Positions 7,034 to 16,291 are shown, counted from the first letter of the stretch. The stretch: 64,000 nt of DNA from Saccharothrix tamanrassetensis (GCF_014203665.1 NZ_JACHJN010000008.1:310001-374000), one strand, 5' to 3'. The notes: generated by a model from the letters alone, not told the origin. Numbers and translations are program-made.

Positions 7034-8698
7034 GTGGTGGAGGTCGGGTTGGTGTGCGTCGGACGTGACGGCGTCCGGCGCGCAGTGGTCGCGACCGTCG
7101 GGCCGGAGCACCGCGTCGCGGAACTCGCCCTGGCACTGGGCTGCCGCGAGGCCCTCTACCTGGGCCCGGTGGCGTTGCCGGGCTGGCTGCCGCTGGGCGA
7201 GGCCGGAATCGCGAACGGCACCGTGCTCGGCCTGGACGCGCCACCACCGGTGGACAGCGGCGCCGCGGTCGGCGGCGGCACCAGGGAGGTGGCGGTGGTA
7301 GGCGGTCTGCACGGCGGACCGAGCACGACGCTGTACCCGGTGGGGGAGCTGCGGATCGGTCGCGCGCCCGACGCGGGGCTGGTGCTGGCCGACGCGGAGG
7401 TGAGCAGGCGGCACGCGCGGCTGGTGATCTCGGCGGGCACCGGTCGCGTCCGCCTGGAGGACACCGGTTCGCACAACGGCGTCCGGTGGCGGGGATGGCT
7501 GCTGGAGGGGTCCGCCGACCTGCTCCCCGGTGACGTCGCGGGACTGGGCGAGACCGTGATCGGCCTGCGCGAGGTCGTCCCGGCGGACGCGGAGTCGACC
7601 GCCGGGCCCGATGGCGTGAGCCGGGTGTTCCACCGACCGGCGGAACGCCCGGTGCCGGTGGCACCCGACGGGGAACGGATGCTGCGGGCGCGTGATCCGG
7701 ACCCCACGATGCTGCTGGGCATCGCCCGCGGGCCGTCCGCCCGGCTGTGGGAGCGCCGCCGTGCCGATCCCGATTTCCTGCGCTTGAGGCTCGGGCTGCA
7801 CGACCGCCCGGCGGAGGTGCGGATGCCCTTCGCCGAACCGGCGCCGGTGCTCCACGCGGTGCCCGTCACCGCGGACCTGGGTGAGGCCGGTGTGCTGGGC
7901 CTCGCCGGTCCGCGCGACGCGCTGCTCGCCTCGGCACGGGCCGTCGTCGCCCAGGCAGCGGTGTTGTGCGCACCGGACGACCTGGTGATCGTGCTCGTGA
8001 CCGGGCCCCGCGGAGCGCCGGCCTGGGAATGGGCCGGCTGGTTGCCGCACACCCGGCCGCCCGTCGCGGCGTTCGACTGCTCGCGCCTCGTCGCCACCGA
8101 CGAGGACCAGGCTCGGGCCAGGCTCGGTGAACTGCGCGCCCTGGTCGCGCGGCGGCGCGCCGCGTCGCGGTTCGACGGGGCCCGGGTGCTCGTCGTGCTC
8201 GACGGCGTGCGGCGACTGCACGGCATCCCCGGCTTGGCCGAGGTGCTGGACGAAGGGCCGGCGGCGGGCGTCACCGCACTGTGCCTGGCGGAGGACGAGG
8301 ACGCGCTGCCCGCCGCGTGCGGCACGACCCTGGTGTCGGTCAACGAGTCCGGCAGCCGTGCCGAGCTGCGGTACCGGGGGTTCCCCGCCGTGGCCGACGT
8401 GTTGGTGGACGGGCTGCTCCCGGAGCACGCGATGCGGCTCGCCCTGGCGCTCGCGCCGATCGTCATGCCGGCCGGCGGCCCTCGGCAGTCGCCGGGGGCG
8501 GAGGGCGACCTGTCCGTTCGACCGCGACTGGTCACGGAACTGGGGCGGCCCACCGGAAGGGTGATGCCGGACCGGGACGACACCACCGCTGCCGTCGTCA
8601 CCGCAGATGTGCGGCGCGCGCCGGATCCTCCTGCGCCCCAAGAAGAAGTGACGGTTGCTCACCTCCGAAGTCGTGCTACGGGACGTGTCGACCGGTGA
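7034..8698 (+). CDS. FHA protein resembling the N-terminal half of EccC/FtsK-type proteins, no ATPase domains
   Basis: This 554-residue protein starts at GTG 7034 after GGGAG. It resembles the front part of large FHA-FtsK/SpoIIIE proteins. The first 75 residues look like their ubiquitin-like leader, residues 90-180 form an FHA domain (ELRIGRAPDAGLVL, EVSRRHARL, DTGSHNGV), and the rest matches the segment that precedes the first ATPase (PTMLLGIARGPSARLW, WAGWLPHTRPP, LALALAPI). The protein then ends with a low-complexity tail. No Walker A motif or FtsK core is present, although family members carry two or three. It therefore cannot pump substrate and may act as a phosphothreonine adaptor. It lies between the FHA gene and the kinase gene. 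Confidence 0.7.
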   Translation: MVEVGLVCVGRDGVRRAVVATVGPEHRVAELALALGCREALYLGPVALPGWLPLGEAGIANGTVLGLDAPPPVDSGAAVGGGTREVAVVGGLHGGPSTTLYPVGELRIGRAPDAGLVLADAEVSRRHARLVISAGTGRVRLEDTGSHNGVRWRGWLLEGSADLLPGDVAGLGETVIGLREVVPADAESTAGPDGVSRVFHRPAERPVPVAPDGERMLRARDPDPTMLLGIARGPSARLWERRRADPDFLRLRLGLHDRPAEVRMPFAEPAPVLHAVPVTADLGEAGVLGLAGPRDALLASARAVVAQAAVLCAPDDLVIVLVTGPRGAPAWEWAGWLPHTRPPVAAFDCSRLVATDEDQARARLGELRALVARRRAASRFDGARVLVVLDGVRRLHGIPGLAEVLDEGPAAGVTALCLAEDEDALPAACGTTLVSVNESGSRAELRYRGFPAVADVLVDGLLPEHAMRLALALAPIVMPAGGPRQSPGAEGDLSVRPRLVTELGRPTGRVMPDRDDTTAAVVTADVRRAPDPPAPQEEVTVAHLRSRATGRVDR

Positions 8699-8707
8699 CT
8701 ATGTTGT

Positions 8708-8721
8708 CCCTCGATCGAGGG
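8708..8721. promoter_or_regulatory. Perfect 14-bp palindrome upstream of the kinase gene
   Basis: CCCTCGATCGAGGG is a perfect palindrome in the 62-base gap before the kinase start. It could be a protein-binding site or a small RNA hairpin. No second copy was noticed. Confidence 0.3.
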
Positions 8722-8760
8722 CCGACGGGGGTTCGGCCGCACGGGACTGGAGGTGCGGGC

Positions 8761-11025
8761 GTGGTCGCCATCGGACAGCTTTCCGGCTACCGGGTGACGA
8801 CCGACCCGATCCGCGTCGGCCTGTGCGTCGTGGCGCGGGCCACCCGGGAGTCCGACCACGCCGAGGTGACCGTGCACGTGGTGGTCGAACCGCTCGACCG
8901 CGCCACGCTGCGCCGGGTCAGGACCGAACTCTCCTCGCTGGCCACCGCGCTGGAGGAGCTCAACAGCCCGCTGGTCGTGCCGCTGCTCGACCACGGCCAG
9001 ACGGCCGACGCCCGCCCGTTCTTCGTCACCGAGTCCACCGGGCCCTCGCTCGCCGACGAGCTGGCCGCGCGCGGACCGCTGCCCCTGGACCAGGTGCGGC
9101 GAGCCGTCTTCGGCACCGCGCCGGCCCTGGTGTCGTTGCACGGCGCGGACGTCCTGCACCGCGGCCTGGGCCCGGCGGCGCTGGTCCGGCAGCCGAGCGG
9201 GCGGGTGCTGCTGGGCACGCCGGTGCTGCCGGTGCTCGCCGAGATCGCCGGCGCCAAGACCGAGGGCACCGGGCACGAGCCGGTCGAGGTCCTCAAAGGC
9301 GGTGACTGGACACCGCAGGCCGAGGTGTACGCGTTCGCGTCGACGGTGTGGACGCTGGCCACCGGCAGGCCGCCGGTGGCCGGGTCGAGGGACGAGCGGT
9401 TGCTGCACCTGTTCGACGAGTCGTCACCGCCGCCCACCGCCCGCGACCTGCCGCCGCGGCTGGTCGACCTGCTGCGCCAAGCGCTTGCGCGAAGACCCGA
9501 GGACCGGCCGCACTCCCTCGCGTCGTTCGCGCTGAGCCTGAAGGACGAGCTGGACGACCCCGGCCGCACGCCCCACCTCCCCGCGGCGGGCTGGTCCCGG
9601 TCGGAGCAGGCGATGGGCACCGACTACACCCTGCTGTCGGAGCTGGGCTCGGGCAGCGCGGGCAAGGTGTGGCGGGCGCGCCGCAGGAGTGACGGGCGCG
9701 AGGTGGCGGTCAAGATCCTCAACCCGGACTCCGACGCCGACGGGACCAGCCTCGCCCGGCTCGCCCGCGAGCACGCCACGTTGCGCGGGCTGGCCCACCC
9801 GCACCTGGTGGAGGTGCTGGACATCGTGGTCGACCGCGGCCGGTCGGCGATCGTCATGGAGTTCGTGCCGGGCACCGACCTGCGGGCGCTGCTCAAGACC
9901 GGGCAGGTGGGGCGGGCGGACGGCGTGCGGCTGCTGTCGGAGGTGGCCTCCGGCCTGGCGCACCTGCACGAGCGCCGCATCGTGCACCGGGACGTCAAGC
10001 CCGCGAACATCCTCGTCCGGGTCTCGGGGGACCGCCACACCGCGCTGCTCACCGACTTCGGCCTGGCCAAGCCCCTCGGCGAGCCGGACCTGACCAGGAT
10101 GGGCCTGCTGCTGGGCACCCCGTCCTACCTGGCGCCCGAGCTGGTCGGCTCCGGCGAGCCGTCACCCGAGGCGGACGTGTACGCGCTGGGCGTCACGGCG
10201 TACGAGGTGCTGGCCGGGCGGCGGCCGTTCCCCGGTCCGACGACCGACCAGGTGCTCCGGCAGCACCAGGTCCAGCGACCCGCCCGGCCGGCGGGCCTGC
10301 CGGACCTGGCGTGGCGCTTCCTGTCGGCCTGCCTGGAGAAGGACCCGCGCGCCCGGCCCAGCGCGGTCGAGGCGTCGGAGGTCCTCCACGACCTGGTCCG
10401 CGAGATCGCGCTCACGCCGCCGGGAACCGCGCCGGCGCCGGCGCCCGAACCCGCCGCGGACACCGTCCAGTCCCTGCCCACCCGTACCGGCGCTCGACCC
10501 GTCGAGCCCGCGCCCTGGCACGCCGCCGCCGCGGACGCCGATCGGTCGCTGCCCACCCGCACGAGCAGCCGGCGTCCCGAACCCGCTCCTGCCCCCGCGC
10601 CGGCGGCGAGCCGTCCGTCCCGCCGTCGTCTGCTGGTCGCGGTCGCGGTGACCGCGGTCGCCGTGGCGGGCTTCGCGGTCGGCACGTTCGTGGTCCCGAA
10701 GGTCGTCGCGCCGGCCGGGTCGGCACCGACCGGTTCGGCCTCGGCGAGCACCGCCGCATCCGGCGTCTACTTCGTGCCGGTCACCGTCGTGGTCGACGCG
10801 GAGGGCGCGGCGACGGTGTCCTGGCCCGCCGACGCGACCACGCTGCCCGGTCTCGACCGCTTCGTCGTCATGCAGGGCTTCGACCCGCGCCGGGAAGTGC
10901 CCGCCGACACCACCTCCTACCGGGATCCCGAACCGCGCGAGTCGGGCTGCTACTACGTGATCGCGCTCGGCACGACCGCCCGCCCGCTCGACCCGGCCCC
11001 GAAACCCGCCTGCCCCACCCGGTGA
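8761..11025 (+). CDS. Tandem pseudokinase-kinase transmembrane Ser/Thr protein kinase
   Basis: The 754-residue protein starts at GTG 8761, seven bases after GGAGG. Residues 1-275 are shaped like a kinase but are degenerate: the catalytic loop reads LHRGLGPAALV instead of HRD..N and no DFG is present. Residues 285-560 form an intact Hanks-type kinase with GSGSAGKV, AVKIL (Lys about 318), HRDVKPANIL, TDFGLA and a YLAPE motif. A Pro/Ala/Thr-rich linker, a membrane helix at about 621-645 and an outside domain of about 110 residues follow. The outside domain has two Cys and looks like a beta-sandwich; it has no PASTA repeats. The two FHA proteins encoded upstream are natural readers of its phosphothreonines. 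The gene overlaps or abuts moxR. Confidence 0.9.
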   Translation: MVAIGQLSGYRVTTDPIRVGLCVVARATRESDHAEVTVHVVVEPLDRATLRRVRTELSSLATALEELNSPLVVPLLDHGQTADARPFFVTESTGPSLADELAARGPLPLDQVRRAVFGTAPALVSLHGADVLHRGLGPAALVRQPSGRVLLGTPVLPVLAEIAGAKTEGTGHEPVEVLKGGDWTPQAEVYAFASTVWTLATGRPPVAGSRDERLLHLFDESSPPPTARDLPPRLVDLLRQALARRPEDRPHSLASFALSLKDELDDPGRTPHLPAAGWSRSEQAMGTDYTLLSELGSGSAGKVWRARRRSDGREVAVKILNPDSDADGTSLARLAREHATLRGLAHPHLVEVLDIVVDRGRSAIVMEFVPGTDLRALLKTGQVGRADGVRLLSEVASGLAHLHERRIVHRDVKPANILVRVSGDRHTALLTDFGLAKPLGEPDLTRMGLLLGTPSYLAPELVGSGEPSPEADVYALGVTAYEVLAGRRPFPGPTTDQVLRQHQVQRPARPAGLPDLAWRFLSACLEKDPRARPSAVEASEVLHDLVREIALTPPGTAPAPAPEPAADTVQSLPTRTGARPVEPAPWHAAAADADRSLPTRTSSRRPEPAPAPAPAASRPSRRRLLVAVAVTAVAVAGFAVGTFVVPKVVAPAGSAPTGSASASTAASGVYFVPVTVVVDAEGAATVSWPADATTLPGLDRFVVMQGFDPRREVPADTTSYRDPEPRESGCYYVIALGTTARPLDPAPKPACPTR

Positions 11026-11048
11026 AACCCATCACGAGGACGACGACC

Positions 11049-12032
11049 TTGACGACCCACACCGCCACCGACGCCCACGACTCGGCCCTCCGGTTCCGGG
11101 CCACGCACGACGCCGTCCTCGCCGAGGTCGAACGGACCATCAAGGGCAAGGCGCCGGCGATCCGACTCGCGCTCGCGTGCGTGTTCGGCGGAGGTCACCT
11201 GCTGATCGAGGACGTGCCGGGCACGGGCAAGACGTCGCTGGCCAAGGCGCTGGCGACGAGCGTCTCGGGGAGCTGGCAGCGCATCCAGTTCACCCCGGAC
11301 CTGCTGCCCGGTGACATCACCGGCGTGTCGGTCTGGGACCAGGCCCGGCAGGAGTTCCGGTTCCGCGGCGGGCCGGTGTTCGCCAACGTCGTGCTGGCCG
11401 ACGAGATCAACCGGGCCAGCCCCAAGACCCAGTCGGCGCTGCTGGAGGTGATGGAGGAGGGGCAGGTGACCGTGGACGGCGTCGGCCACCCGGTGCCGAA
11501 GCCGTTCCTGGTGGTCGCCACCCAGAACCCGATCGACCTGGAAGGCACCTACCAGCTCCCCGAGGCGCAGCTGGACCGCTTCCTCATGCGGATCTCGCTC
11601 GGCCACCCCGGTCTGGAGGACGAGACCGACATCCTGATCAACCGGGCCGCCGCGGCGCCGCCGGTCCTGCGGGCGGTGGCGACGCTCGACGACGTCGAGT
11701 GGATGCGCCGGACCGCGGCCGACGTGCACACGGCCCCGGAGATCGCCCGCTACATCGCCCTGCTGGCCAAGGCGACCCGCGAGCACCAGGCCCTGCGGCT
11801 GGGCCTGAGCACCCGCGGCAGCCTCGCGCTGCTGCGGGCCGCCCAGGCGTACGCGCTGGGGTCCGGACGCCACTTCGTGGTGCCGGACGACGTGCGGGCG
11901 GTGGCCGGACCGGTCCTCGCGCACCGGCTGATGGCGACCGCCCAGGCCCAGGTGCGCGGGGTGACCACGGCCGCCGTGCTGGACGAGGTGCTCGGCTCGG
12001 TGCCCGCACCCACGCAGGCGGTGCGGGTGTGA
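11049..12032 (+). CDS. MoxR-family AAA+ ATPase
   Basis: MoxR ATPases are chaperone-like AAA+ proteins that usually work with a DUF58/VWA partner. The protein has Walker A DVPGTGKTSLAK (about residues 54-64), Walker B VVLADEINRA, the sensor region ATQNPIDLEGTYQLPEAQLD and a helical lid. I choose the TTG at 11049 because GAGGA lies ten bases before it and the resulting N-terminus fits the family; a GTG at 11022 overlapping the kinase stop would add nine residues. The DUF58 gene starts inside its stop codon, so the two are translationally coupled. Of the family's full length (about 320 residues) nothing is missing. Confidence 0.92.
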   Translation: MTTHTATDAHDSALRFRATHDAVLAEVERTIKGKAPAIRLALACVFGGGHLLIEDVPGTGKTSLAKALATSVSGSWQRIQFTPDLLPGDITGVSVWDQARQEFRFRGGPVFANVVLADEINRASPKTQSALLEVMEEGQVTVDGVGHPVPKPFLVVATQNPIDLEGTYQLPEAQLDRFLMRISLGHPGLEDETDILINRAAAAPPVLRAVATLDDVEWMRRTAADVHTAPEIARYIALLAKATREHQALRLGLSTRGSLALLRAAQAYALGSGRHFVVPDDVRAVAGPVLAHRLMATAQAQVRGVTTAAVLDEVLGSVPAPTQAVRV

Positions 12033-13186
12033 CGGGTCGGGTGCCGCTCACCGCCGCGGGTCGGGCGGTCCTGCTGGGCACCGGCGTGCTGCTGGGGGCG
12101 GGCGTCGTCCTCGGGTACGCGACGCTCGTGTCGTTGGCGGTCGCGGGAGGCGCGCTGCTGGTGCTGTGCGCCGCCACGGTCGTCGTGCGCCCACGGGTGC
12201 GGATGACCCGCGAGGTCGTGTCGGAACGGGTCTCGGTCGGCGAGCCCGCGCTGGCCAGGCTGGTGGTGCGCAACCCGGGCCGGCTGCCCGTCCCCGAGCT
12301 GCTGGTGCTGGACCGGGTCGGCGGGCAGCCGGTGGAGGTGCGGGTGCCCGCGTTGCGCCCCGGTGGGTGGCGCGCCGTGCCGTACTCGCTGCCGACCGGG
12401 CGCAGGGGACGTCTGCTGGTCGGACCGCTGCTGGCCGGCCGGAGGGATCCGCTCGGCCTGTTCCGGCGGGTGCAGCCGCAGGGCGGCACCGACGTGCTGT
12501 GGGTCCACCCGCGCGTGCACCACGCGCAGCAGATCCCCGTCGGCACCGTGCCGGACTACGAGGGTCGCGCCGAGGCGTCGAAGGCGGGGACGATGAGCTT
12601 CACGTCGCTGCGCGACTACGTGCCCGGTGACGACCCGCGACGCATCCACTGGCGGTCCACCGCCCGCGTCGGGCGGTTCGTGGTGCGCGACTCCGTGGAC
12701 ACGATGGAACCCACGGTGACGGTCGTGCTCGACACCCGCGTGTCGGTGCTGGAGCCTCCCGCGTTCGAGCACGCCGTCGAAGTCGCCGCGTCGATCGCGC
12801 AGGCCGCGGTGGAGACCGGGCGGCCCGTGGGCGTGCACGTGGTGGGGGAGGACCCCGCCTCCGACGCGATCTCGGTGCTCGACCGCCTGGCCGCCGCCGA
12901 GTCGACCTCGGACGGCGATCCGCTGCGGCTGCTGGAGGAAGTGGACCGGGCGCAGCCCGGTGGCGCGCTCGTGGTCGTCACCGGACCCGCCGAGGACGCC
13001 GTGGCCGCCAGGCTGGCCCACCGGCGCCGGCGGTTCGCGCCGATCGTGGTGCTGGAGGTGCTGCCGGCGCACCACGAGGCCCCGCCGCCCTACCGCCGCC
13101 AGGGGATGGCGGTGCTCAGCGCGAGCAGCGCGGTGGAGGCGGTCTCCGCGTGGAACCACCTGGTGCTCGGCGGGGTGGTGGGCTGA
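12029..13186 (+). CDS. DUF58-domain membrane protein
   Basis: The GTG at 12029 overlaps the moxR stop as GTGA. The 385-residue protein begins with two hydrophobic helices (about residues 10-50), followed by a beta-rich region and the DUF58 core LRDYVPGDDPRRIHWRSTAR near residue 193. The C-terminal half has a von Willebrand A-like layout (VTVVLDTRVSV). DUF58 proteins are the standard partners of MoxR ATPases in membrane-linked assembly or maturation systems; their biochemical activity is not settled. The next gene starts within its stop codon (TGATG), giving one coupled unit moxR-DUF58-transglutaminase. Confidence 0.9.
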   Translation: MTGRVPLTAAGRAVLLGTGVLLGAGVVLGYATLVSLAVAGGALLVLCAATVVVRPRVRMTREVVSERVSVGEPALARLVVRNPGRLPVPELLVLDRVGGQPVEVRVPALRPGGWRAVPYSLPTGRRGRLLVGPLLAGRRDPLGLFRRVQPQGGTDVLWVHPRVHHAQQIPVGTVPDYEGRAEASKAGTMSFTSLRDYVPGDDPRRIHWRSTARVGRFVVRDSVDTMEPTVTVVLDTRVSVLEPPAFEHAVEVAASIAQAAVETGRPVGVHVVGEDPASDAISVLDRLAAAESTSDGDPLRLLEEVDRAQPGGALVVVTGPAEDAVAARLAHRRRRFAPIVVLEVLPAHHEAPPPYRRQGMAVLSASSAVEAVSAWNHLVLGGVVG

Positions 13187-15285
13187 TGTCGTCCGTCCGC
13201 GTGGTGTGCGCCGCGGCCCTCGCCGCCCTGGCCGCCTGGTCGTTCCGGCCGGTGTTCGACGCCGAGGCCGGGCTCGCCTTCGCGGTGGCCGTCGTGGTCC
13301 CCGCCGCCGTCGTCGCGGCGTGGGAACTGCTCGCCACCTCGGTGCTCAAGCGGATGTCCGGCGGTGTCGGCACCGCGCTGGCCCTGCTTTGGGTGGTCGC
13401 GGCCGTAGCGGCGGTCACCCGTCCCGGCCGTGACGTGCTGTCCGGACCGTTCCGGCTGCTGACGTCGGTGCTGCCGACCGAAGCCGCCGCACCGCAGTTG
13501 GCCGCGGTGTCGGTGCTGTCGGGCTTGACGTCGTTGGCCGCGGTGCACCTCGCGGCCAGGGCTGTGCTCCTGCCGGTGCTGCCGGCGTCGGTGTGCCTGG
13601 CGCTGGGGCTCTCGCTCGGCGCCGCCGCCGGTCCGCTGCCGGCCTGGTACGTACCGGCCTTCGTCGTCGTGAGCACCTTGCCCGCGTTGTTCAGCGCGGG
13701 CACCGCTTCACGTGCCCGGCTCGTCGTGGGTGGTGTGGTGGTGGCGTTGGCGGCCGTGGTCGGGCCGGCGTTCGGGCTGCTCGGCCCGACGGCGCTCCGT
13801 CCGCCCGCGAGCGCACAGGCGTTGGTGGACGCGCCGGTGCAGCCCAAGCGGCACACCAACCCGATGGCCCAGTACCTGGCGTTGCGCGATGGCCGCATGG
13901 TGCTGGAGATCGACGGCACCGCCTCCGAGCGGGTCGACCGGTTGGGCATGGTGACGTTGACGGGATTCGACGGTCGGGCTTGGTCACCGGCGGCGGACTA
14001 CCGCCGTGCGGCACACCAGTTGCCCGCCCCGTCGCAGGGAACGGCACCGCGCCGGGAGACGACGCTGCACTTGCGGCTGGGCACACCTGACAGCATCGGC
14101 TGGCTGCCCAGACCGGGGTGGCCGGGCCGGGTCAGCGTGGCGGACCTCGGTTTCGACGCCGACACCGGCGACCTGGTGGTGCCTGCGGGGCAGGAGACAC
14201 CCGCGGAGTACCGGATCAGCGCGACCGAACCGGTCGTGTCGCCGGAACTCCTGCGCACGGACCAGCCCGCGGTGGGTGCCGGACGGCCGGACCTCCTGCT
14301 GCCGCCGGAGGTGTTGGGCTTCGTCGACGCCGCGACCGCGGGGCAGCACACCGAACTCGACCGGTTCCTCGGGCTCTACCACAACCTGCGCGCCGTGCCG
14401 TTCCACTACGACGCTTCGGACGAGGCGCCGGGCGGGAACGGTCTCTACCAGGTCTCCGCGCTGCTGAAGAGCCACCGCGGAACCAGTGAGCAGTACGCGT
14501 CGGCGTTCGCCCTGATGTGCCGACAGCTCGGCTGGGACGCCAGGGTCGTGCTCGGCTTCCGGCCCCGGTGGGACGGCGACGCGCTGCACGTCGAAGGGCG
14601 GGACGTCTTCGCGTGGGTCGAGGTCCGGTTCGAGCGGCTGGGCTGGCTGCCGATCGACCCCAGCCCGACCCGGGAGGCCGCCGACGTCGGTGACGAACCA
14701 CCCGACCAGGCGACCCGGCCCGACACCGGCTCGGTCCAGTTGCCACCGGCTCACGACCCGGAGCCTGCGCCCGAGCCCGAGTGGGAGGCGCCGCCGAACG
14801 CCGCGGTGCCACCGACGCCCGGACCGCGGTCGGACGTGGTGCTGCCCGTGGCGGGGGCGGTGTCGGTGGCGCTGCTGTTCGCGGTCCCGTTGCTCAAGGC
14901 CGCACGCCGCCGTGCCCTTCGGCGTGGCACGCCTCGCCGACGTGTCATGGCTGCGTGGCGCGAAGCGGTGACCACGCTGCGGGCCGGTGGCGCCCCGGTC
15001 CACGAACGCCAGACCACCGGACAGGTGGTGGAAGCGGTGCCCGAGATCCACCGGCTCGCGTTGCGCCCGCTGGCGGAACTGGTCGACCGCGTCGGTTTCG
15101 CTCCGGACGAAGTCACCGAGGAGATGGCGGCGACGGCCGCACGTCAGCTGGGCGAGATCCGGGCACAGGTGCGCGGCGGACTGAGTCCCGGCCGGCGCGC
15201 AGCCTGGCTGTTCGACCCGCGCCCGTTGGTGGTGCGACGCAGGCCGGTCGAGTATGAGGGTCTCGGGGGTCTGCGTCCGAACTGA
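13186..15285 (+). CDS. Transglutaminase-fold membrane protein lacking the catalytic Cys and His
   Basis: The 699-residue protein follows the TgpA-like layout: about six N-terminal helices (residues 1-210), a periplasm-side transglutaminase-like domain (about 380-500), a Pro-rich stretch, a helix near 550 and a cytoplasmic tail with a DUF4129-like end. The active-site segment reads GTSEQYASAFALMCRQLG, with Ser434 where transglutaminases have the nucleophilic Cys. The His motif HAWVEV is FAWVEV (Phe475), while the Asp in PIDPSP remains. It is therefore probably a binding or structural pseudoenzyme. Some actinobacterial relatives may share this loss. It closes the coupled moxR-DUF58 unit. Confidence 0.85.
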   Translation: MSSVRVVCAAALAALAAWSFRPVFDAEAGLAFAVAVVVPAAVVAAWELLATSVLKRMSGGVGTALALLWVVAAVAAVTRPGRDVLSGPFRLLTSVLPTEAAAPQLAAVSVLSGLTSLAAVHLAARAVLLPVLPASVCLALGLSLGAAAGPLPAWYVPAFVVVSTLPALFSAGTASRARLVVGGVVVALAAVVGPAFGLLGPTALRPPASAQALVDAPVQPKRHTNPMAQYLALRDGRMVLEIDGTASERVDRLGMVTLTGFDGRAWSPAADYRRAAHQLPAPSQGTAPRRETTLHLRLGTPDSIGWLPRPGWPGRVSVADLGFDADTGDLVVPAGQETPAEYRISATEPVVSPELLRTDQPAVGAGRPDLLLPPEVLGFVDAATAGQHTELDRFLGLYHNLRAVPFHYDASDEAPGGNGLYQVSALLKSHRGTSEQYASAFALMCRQLGWDARVVLGFRPRWDGDALHVEGRDVFAWVEVRFERLGWLPIDPSPTREAADVGDEPPDQATRPDTGSVQLPPAHDPEPAPEPEWEAPPNAAVPPTPGPRSDVVLPVAGAVSVALLFAVPLLKAARRRALRRGTPRRRVMAAWREAVTTLRAGGAPVHERQTTGQVVEAVPEIHRLALRPLAELVDRVGFAPDEVTEEMAATAARQLGEIRAQVRGGLSPGRRAAWLFDPRPLVVRRRPVEYEGLGGLRPN

Positions 15286-15410
15286 CCCGTTGACGAACCG
15301 ACGCGGCGACAACCCGATGCGGCGTTGCTCGGGCCGGCTCATGGGATCGCGTCGCCCCTGGCTGGCGTAGGCGTCCCGGACCGACCGGGGCACCGGTGAG
15401 AGGAGTCACC

Positions 15411-16163
15411 ATGAAGGTCGTCGTGATCGGCGGGACAGGCCTGATCGGCACGAACGTCGTCGCGTGGCTCGGCGAGCACGGGCACGAGGCGGTGGCGGCG
15501 TCGCCCTCGACCGGGGTGGACACCATCACCGGTGAAGGGCTCCGGGAGGTGGTGCGGGGTGCGGACGTGCTGGTCGACGTGTCGAACTCGCCGTCCTTCG
15601 CCGACGACGAGGTGCTGGCGTTCTTCCGCACCGCCACCACGAACCTGATCGAGGCGGCGAGGGGCGCCGGGGTCGGGCACTACGTCGCGCTGTCCGTGGT
15701 CGGCGCCGAGCGCGCACCGGACTCCGGCTACCTGCGGGCGAAAGCGGCCCAGGAACGACTGATCCGCGAATCCGGGCTGAGCTGTTCACTGGTGCTCGCC
15801 ACGCAGTTCTTCGAGTTCGCGGGCGGGATCGCGGACACCGCGACCTCGGACGGCGTCGTGACTCTGCCCAACGGGGGCGTGCAACCGGTGGCCGCCGCCG
15901 ACGTGGCTGCGATCGTCGCCCAGACCTCGGTGGGCGCGCCGCTCGACGGGGTGGTGGAGGTCGGCGGTCCGGAGGTGTTCGGCATGGACGACTGGATCCG
16001 CACCGTGCTGGCGGCGAGGAACGACCGGCGCAAGGTCGTCACCGACCCGAAGGCCCGCTACTTCGGCACGTTGCTCGACCAGCAGACCTTGCTGCCCGCT
16101 GCCGGCGCACTCGTCGGCCCGACCCGGCTGTCGGACTGGCTGACAGATGCCGTCCGAGGGTGA
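15411..16163 (+). CDS. NAD(P)-binding SDR/NmrA-like epimerase-family protein
   Basis: The 250-residue protein starts at ATG 15411 after GAGAGGAG. It opens with the Rossmann motif VVIGGTGLIG, typical of atypical short-chain dehydrogenases, and continues with YLRAKAAQERLI, in which Tyr and Lys of the YxxxK pair are replaced or shifted as in NmrA-like proteins. It likely binds NAD(P)H; the substrate is unknown. Proteins of this kind (carboxymuconolactone decarboxylase, oxidoreductase, epimerase) are the usual neighbours of ECF41 sigma factors, and one is encoded just downstream. No ECF41-type promoter was seen directly before this gene. Confidence 0.8.
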   Translation: MKVVVIGGTGLIGTNVVAWLGEHGHEAVAASPSTGVDTITGEGLREVVRGADVLVDVSNSPSFADDEVLAFFRTATTNLIEAARGAGVGHYVALSVVGAERAPDSGYLRAKAAQERLIRESGLSCSLVLATQFFEFAGGIADTATSDGVVTLPNGGVQPVAAADVAAIVAQTSVGAPLDGVVEVGGPEVFGMDDWIRTVLAARNDRRKVVTDPKARYFGTLLDQQTLLPAAGALVGPTRLSDWLTDAVRG

Positions 16164-16243
16164 GCGGGGTTGGCCGGTCGAGTGACGTACACCAGGTGTG
16201 CACGGCCACGGACGGTTTCGAAGCGGTGCCCGGACATGCGCGG

Positions 16244-16273
16244 CCCGGCCCGGATCGGGTGATCCTGGCCGGG
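16244..16273. terminator. Hairpin between convergent genes
   Basis: Arms CCCGGCC-c-GGATC and GATCC-t-GGCCGGG enclose the loop GGGT, with one mismatch in 13 pairs. It sits between the convergent ends of the SDR gene and the AhpD-type gene and could stop transcription from both sides. Confidence 0.6.
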
Positions 16274-16291
16274 TCGGGATTCGCCTGTCGG

